A DNA stretch of 64,000 nucleotides, from the NCBI GenBank assembly GCA_028023455.1, contig JAQFVV010000017.1, positions 5,672,098 to 5,736,097 of the forward strand, given 5' to 3'. Below are positions 58,911-64,000 of this stretch, in pieces; position 1 is the stretch's first letter; each line of letters begins with the position of its first letter. The stretch is from Epiperipatus broadwayi. Its lineage: Eukaryota > Onychophora > Udeonychophora > Euonychophora > Peripatidae. The position numbers and the translations under genes were made by a program. The notes beneath the pieces are model-generated. The model searched no databases. It worked only from the letters and a program-made list of their open reading frames with translations, and had not been told where the DNA came from.

Positions 58911-60021
58911 TTCATTATTAACACATATCTGATGAATTAATATTATCACAAAATGTGAATGGAGCCAAAAACTATAAATACTGATTTCATTCGTCTGAAT
59001 GAAAGTATTGCATATTTATAAATGTAGTTATTTAATAATATAATGATTCAAGCAATCTTTACATTCATTCAAGTCTAGTTACTGAAAATATATGAGAATA
59101 AAATAAGATCGTAAATTAATGGAATTTTAAATTCGATTTATATATTTGGTTCGTTTTTTGTTTCTAGTATAGATTGAATTTGCTTATATGAAAATTTGAT
59201 CAAGTAAAAACTTATAACTTTAGAAGTTTTTGAATATAATCGAGTTATCGTAAAGTTAAATATTTATTGTATCGTCCCATAGATAAAGCAGAGAAAGAGA
59301 GACTGGGCTTTTTTATTTTTTTTAAGATTTTAAACAGACTCATGGAAATATATAAAGAAATAAACTTACTTAATCTAGATCAAAATTATTCATTTTGTAC
59401 TTTTTATTTATAGGTTTTATGAAGAATCTATGTTTTCTAATATTCAGGAAAGTGTTAACTTTTCTAAGTTTATTTTTTGGAAAATTACCTTTTTATTTTG
59501 AGGCAAGCCCTGAACTTTTTTTTTTTTTAATGCTTAGAACTTGTTTTTAAATGAAATAAAAAGTAAAAAAAAAATTTATAACACTTAAAAAATTAATTTC
59601 TAAATTATGAAAAATAAATTTTATGAATTTGAATTGAAGTTACGCAAAAGTAAGTAATGTTTGAAATGCATACTGTCAAATACTCGTTAATTCATGTCAG
59701 CGTAACAATTTCCTTTATATCACTTTTATTTGAGATATTAATTATGAATATAAATCTTGGAATTTTTTTTAAAAATTCCAAATTAATATTTTTTTATAAT
59801 GTTTCAGTAGATTATTATACTATTTATTGGAAGAGCATGAAATTAATTTTAAAATAATACATATATACACAATGTGAGCTAGTGGAAAGGTGATTGATTT
59901 TCTGTCCAAGCTACTTAAACCACCATCTCTAAATCAATGCACATGTTACGTAATGAAGGACATAGGTTAGCAATTCATAAAAATTTTAATATGCTAGTGT
60001 ATTTGGATCACGAATTACAAT
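58911..60021. other. AT-rich intron sequence
   Basis: Nothing was recognised. Confidence 0.45.
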
Positions 60022-60235
60022 ATGAAATATGACTGTGTTTCATAGAACCATTCGCTAACATTATATTTTATGTTAAATTGGGTAAAACTGCTACTGAAAT
60101 ATTTGAAATGATTCGAACTGTGTATGATAATGAAGTCATGAATTGATAAAATGTTTCAAATTGATTTGCAACATTTTATGATGGCAAGGAGAACTTTGAA
60201 GACAGTCAGTGAAAACATGAAAGTTTTATATTGCA
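60022..60235 (+). pseudogene. Mariner transposase N-terminal fragment
   Basis: From about 60065 the frame reads IFYVKLGKTATEIFEMIRTV, then YDNEVMN, stops, and after a frameshift FATFYDGKENFEDSQ. This is the first helix-turn-helix of mariner-type transposases (KLGK.A.E....L...YG.....S....EW..RF..GRE...DD), which binds the element's terminal repeats. The DDD catalytic domain is missing and stops are present, so only a relic remains. The family match is good; the subfamily cannot be told. Confidence 0.7.
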
Positions 60236-60454
60236 ATTCATACCATGCTATACTTAAAATTTTTGTGATGATTAGCTAAACTATGTCTCTACGTAATAAA
60301 CCACTAAAACATCACTTTATTATCATTCCCTATGCTTACACAAGCTGTTAAAACAGTAGCAAACTCTCGATACAGTAGTGCCACCCAATGCAAGCCTTAG
60401 TGATCAATGGATGCAGGAAGATTTATGTATAAAATCTCTATTTAGTGTTTACTC

Positions 60455-60512
60455 ATTCAATATCCCCAGACTAGTTTCTAGTTGTGGCTTTTATCAGTGA
60501 GGAGCCTTGAAT
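60455..60512 (-). ncRNA. Hammerhead motif, family A, left arm of copy 3
   Basis: On the minus strand it has ATTCAA, TCCTCA, CTGATAA, a short stem II, GAAA, CTAGTC, TGGGGA, TTGAAT. Stem I inner (TCCTCA/TGGGGA) and outer (ATTCAA/TTGAAT) helices pair. G8 is A, so it is probably inactive. Confidence 0.6.
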
Positions 60513-60651
60513 CTGAGAGCATTGCATCTAGGTCTTAGGATCTAAGGTGTGGTTTTATCTTGGGCTCACAGCTTTATAGTTAACTAAGTAGGTAAAAGGT
60601 GGCTGCTAGAGGGTTGCCTTAGATCCTAAGATCTAGATACAATGCTCTCAG

Positions 60652-60710
60652 ATCCAAGGCTCCTCACTGACAAAAGCCTCAAGCTAGAAACTAGTTTGGG
60701 GATATTGGAT
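60652..60710 (+). ncRNA. Hammerhead motif, family A, right arm of copy 3
   Basis: ATCCAA (60652-60657), TCCTCA (60661-60666), CTGACAA (60667-60673), stem II AGC/GCT, GAAA (60687-60690), CTAGTT, TGGGGA (60697-60702), TTGGAT (60705-60710). G8 is A. The outer stem I helix is ATCCAA/TTGGAT, a compensated variant of the left arm. Confidence 0.6.
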
Positions 60711-60830
60711 GAGTAATCACTAGATATGTGATTTTATACACAAACCTTTTTGTGTCCACTGATTACTAAGGCTTGCACATGGTGGCACTACTGTATGGAG
60801 AGTTTGCTGTTTTCACATCATAATACATAC

Positions 60831-61600
60831 ATTGAATCAGAAATAGTGCTACAGGTTGCTTAGATTTATGGAGCAATAACCTAGCTCGAATCTTTATTGA
60901 CCATTGAATTATTAAAATAATAAGAGAAAATGTTAAGGCATTTGATAAGAAGTCTATTATTATGTGTTAAATAATCAAACTAATATTTTGTGCATGAAAG
61001 ATTTGCTTTTGGTTTATTAAGAAACTTTTGTTAACATCTTTTATATTAATATATTATCTATAGCAATTGAAGTTTAATTTTTTTTAATCCATTTTCCTTA
61101 TTTTATATAATATTGATCAATGTAGAAATTTATTTTAATGCGAAAAAAGTAATGTGATGTACAAATCCATAGAATGTTGGCAATATTTAATAGATTGTGC
61201 TTTGGGTTAATTTTAGCCGTGTGGCAAAATGAAAAACTTATTACCAATCCTATTAAAAGCTGGAGTTGTTTTGGAGAGTCATGGTTATAGGCTTAAATAC
61301 ACATGGTGTGTCTATGTGTTGAATCAAGTTTGTGCATCAAAGTACAGGAATCACCAGAATTAATGTAATGATTGACACAGCAGACATTTACTTTGACATT
61401 ATTGAATTGGCAGCCAGGTATTAGTGACCCAAGCTACTATTGAATGCATTTAATAGATTAATTACGATAAGGTAATGGACAAGTTGAGAAAAAACTTAAA
61501 TTTAATGGGAGCAAACTGGAATTTCTAATTACTTTTTTAATAATTTCCAAAATATTAGCATTGTCAAAATGTCATTTCTAGGCTTGCAGAAGCTGTTAAA
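60831..61600. other. AT-rich spacer
   Basis: Nothing was recognised. Confidence 0.4.
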
Positions 61601-61752
61601 ACTAGCAAAAGCACTGATGGAAGATAAGCTAGAAATTAATCTGGGAATATTGGATGAGTAGGCACTAGATAAGAATTTTACGCACAAACCTTTACATCCA
61701 TTGATTACTAAGTATTGCACTGGGTGGCACTACTGTATAGAGAGTTACCTAT
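61601..61752 (+). mobile_element. Foldback element FB-A, copy 4, 3' part only
   Basis: CTGATGG (61614), GAAATTAATCTGGG (61632 on), ATATTGGATGAGTAGGCACT and GGTGGCACTACTGTATAGAG match the right half of the other FB-A copies. The left half is missing. Confidence 0.55.
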
Positions 61753-61835
61753 TTTGTTTGTGTTGTATTTGAGTGAAATGGAAAAAGCAATAGAAAGATT
61801 AGGAAAAGGGATAGAGATACCGCTAATAGGTAGTC

Positions 61836-64000
61836 ATCATCAACCATTATCAATCCACTGCAGGATGAAGGTCTCTCCAAGTTTAATCCATCTTCTCCAA
61901 TCTTTAGCTTCTCTTTTCCACAACACCCCTGCACATTTTCTTATTTCATCCATCCATCTCACATGTGGTCTCTTTCTGGGTCTTTTACAATCTCTTGGAA
62001 TCCACTTTAAAATTTCAATTGTCCATCTATTATCATTTCTTCTAGCAATATGTCCAGCCCAACTCCATTTCAATCTTTTAATTTTTTCAATAAGGTCAGT
62101 AACACCTGTTTGTTGTCTTACCCATACATTGCGTTTTCGATCTCTTCTTGTTACTCCCAACATGCATCTCTCCATACTCCTTTGAGTGGTCTGAAGTCTC
62201 TGTATTGCTCTTCTATTAAGTGTCCAAGTCTCAGATCCATAAGTAAGAACTGGTAAAACACATTTGTTAAAAACCATTCTTTTCAAACACATAGGCATAT
62301 TTCCTTTTAGTATCAGGTTATTTCTACCAAAAGCACTCCAACCAAGTTTAATTCTATGATTAATTTCCTCCATTATGTTTCCATCTGTATTAATAATCTG
62401 ACCTAGGTATTTGTAACTGTTAACTTCTTCTAATTCTTCATAATCAATCTTTATTTTCATATTTTGAGCAAATCGATTAAACATTACTTTAGTCTTTTTA
62501 ACATTTATCTTTAGTCCTACTTTTTTATTTTCATCTGCTAACTCCTGCAACATTTCCTGCAGCTCTGAAGCATTATTTGCAAAAACAACTATATCATCTG
62601 CAAAATCTAAATGACTTAAATACTCTCCATTTACTTTCATGCCTTTAGTTTCCCATTTTAATCCACAAAATACTTCTTGCAGCACTGCTGTAAAAAGTTT
62701 TGGAGATATGGAGTCACCTTGCCTTACACCTTTCTCAATGTTGATTTTTCCAGTATCATTATGTAATCTAATTGTTGCTGTTGCATTTTTATAAATATTC
62801 TTTAAAATATGACAATATCCTGGATCTATACCTTGATGATCCAATGCTTTAATCACTGAAGAAATGTGTATAGAATCGAATGCCTTTTAATAATCTACAA
62901 ATCCAAAACATAATGACAACTCATATTCATTTGTCCTTTCTATGACTTCTCTCAATACCTGGATATGATCTATTGTACTAAAACCACTTTTAAATCCAGC
63001 TTGTTCTCTTGGTTGGTAGAAATCCAAAGTTCTCTGTACACGAGTTGTAATTATCTTGGTAAAAATTTTTTATAAAACTGATAAAAGGCTGATAGGTCTG
63101 TAATTTCTAATATCTTCTTTATCACCTTTTTTAAATATTAATATTATTACTGCATTCTTCCAATCTTCCGGTACATCTTTATCATTTAGACATTTGGTAT
63201 ATAACTTTGCTAAAATTGTTTCTATTTCTTCACCTCCTTCTTTTAATATATCAATTATAATTCCATCATTTCCTGGAGCCTTTCCTTTCTTCATACATTT
63301 AATTGCATGTCTCACTTCTTCATTTAAAATTCTGGGCAATTCGGAAGATGTAATAGATATAGGAGGTACTTGTTCTGTATTACTATATAATTCTTGATAA
63401 AAATCTTCTACCAATTTCATGATGTCATCTCTCTTTTTAGTAATAATTCCATCTTTTTTTCTTATTGCAGATATAAATTTCCTACCAATACCAAAATGTT
63501 GTTTAACATTCTTGAGACTTTTATTTTCTTCTACAGCTTTCCTTGCTATTTCACAGTTATACTTTCTTATATCATTTTCAACTCTTTTCCGTACCATTTT
63601 ACAAAATTCGAGATATTCAATTCTTTTTAATACATCATTTTTGTATATCTTCATATTCCTTCTTTTCTTCATAAATTCTCTAGTCTCAGTAGAAATTTTA
63701 TTAGTCAATTGCTGCTTTTTTCTACCAGCTATCTTTGTTGCAGTTTTTAAAAGTGTATCCGTTATTTTCATATTAATTTCATTCAAATCTGAATCCTGTT
63801 CAAAATCTCCTAACACTTGAAACCTATTTGTAAGTTCTAATTTAAATTCATTAGAATGTTTCTGAAGATTAGGAATATCAACTGTAAATATTGTTTTTCT
63901 CAATAATTTTTGTCTCTCTAGTTTTACATTAACACGTAACTTACACCTTACTAATCGATGATCACTTCCTGTGTTAAATTTATTAAGAACATTACAATCT
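61836..64000 (-). pseudogene. RTE-type LINE ORF, best-preserved copy G, two nonsense codons, cut by window end
   Basis: One minus-strand frame runs from the window edge (63999) to the stop at 61840, about 720 codons, with only two in-frame TAA codons (63070-63072 and 62887-62889) and no frameshift. It starts inside the endonuclease domain with [13 protein letters not shown], the SDHRLV motif of AP-type endonucleases. The RT follows: [33 protein letters not shown]-stop-KAFDS, GVRQGDSISPKLF and the catalytic LDFADDIVVFA (about 62592-62624). Then come KINVKKTKVMFN, YLGQIINTDGN, LTYGSETWTLNRRAIQRLQT and the RTE C-terminus SWAGHIARRNDNRWT ... RPHVRWMDEIRK ... ILQWIDNG. A short TGATGATGACTA tail ends the element at about 61836. 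The 5' end lies outside the window. Without the two stops it would be a full RTE C-terminal two-thirds, so this is the youngest copy here. Confidence 0.9.

Larger units (their letters stand above)
60310..60830. mobile_element. Foldback element FB-A, copy 3, with hammerhead motifs on both strands
   Basis: The left arm (AGCAAACTCTCGATACAGTA near 60358) and right arm (TACTGTATGGAGAGTTTGCT near 60789) are inverted. The element is almost a full inverted duplication: the left half carries the hammerhead on the minus strand, the right half on the plus strand. The exact ends and the target duplication are uncertain. Confidence 0.7.

Noticed and set aside
61715-62185. A 156-codon plus-strand frame
   Set aside because: It is the antisense shadow of the RTE C-terminal coding region, which reads as real protein on the minus strand.
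63419-63820. A 133-codon plus-strand frame
   Set aside because: Antisense shadow of the RTE endonuclease/RT linker.
1-64000. CRISPR arrays, bacterial operons, rRNA genes or organelle DNA
   Set aside because: No regularly spaced short repeats, no ribosome-binding-site-driven gene strings and no rRNA-like sequence were seen; the window is a metazoan intron-rich locus.

Overview
This window is metazoan nuclear DNA: very AT-rich, with one spliced gene scattered over huge introns and almost everything else made of decayed transposable elements. The mix of RTE LINEs, Penelope-like elements, hAT, Tigger-like, mariner and ISXO2/Merlin-type DNA elements and hammerhead-ribozyme repeats points to an invertebrate. 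I cannot fix the phylum; an arthropod (perhaps an arachnid) or a mollusc is a guess.

The one host gene I can support is the 5' part of SUCLG2 on the + strand (mitochondrial GDP-forming succinyl-CoA ligase, beta subunit). Exon 1 is 22041-22100, exon 2 27915-28059 and exon 3 56079-56178. Splice phases fit throughout (0/0, then 1/1). Introns 1 and 2 are about 5.8 kb and 28.0 kb; intron 3 runs off the window. A CpG-retaining stretch at about 20640-22040 is the likely promoter.

Region by region. 1-809: 3' end of a decayed hAT transposon. About 2760-5366: a strongly strand-asymmetric block almost free of C. 6321-7070: hAT-like MITE with its own C-free block. 8330-10245: an inverted pair of SINE-like repeats. 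11140-12040: CR1/Jockey-like RT relic. 15330-17775: RTE copy with a nested foldback element. 17930-18870: dispersed repeat carrying a 427-bp hAT MITE. 19640-20300: Penelope GIY-YIG relic. Intron 1 holds a 310-bp hairpin element, an inverted pair of Penelope relics and a 1.4-kb composite of inverted hammerhead repeats. Intron 2 holds two RTE copies of some length, a Tigger-like MITE, a foldback element, a retrozyme-like hammerhead tandem, a large inverted repeat with an ISXO2-like transposase fragment, a split Tigger copy and a third RTE fragment. Intron 3 holds two more RTE copies (one nearly open), a mariner relic and further hammerhead elements.

The most interesting signal is the number and variety of type-I hammerhead-ribozyme motifs with very short, self-complementary stem III sequences. 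I find three well-supported families and three weaker ones. One family forms a 415-nt tandem like the metazoan retrozymes, one forms about 475-nt units arranged as two inverted dimers flanked by a perfect 13-bp direct repeat, and one sits inside foldback elements with 9-bp target duplications. Penelope relics in the same window are a plausible source of mobilising enzyme. All ribozyme calls were made by reading pairings by eye; no search or folding program was run.
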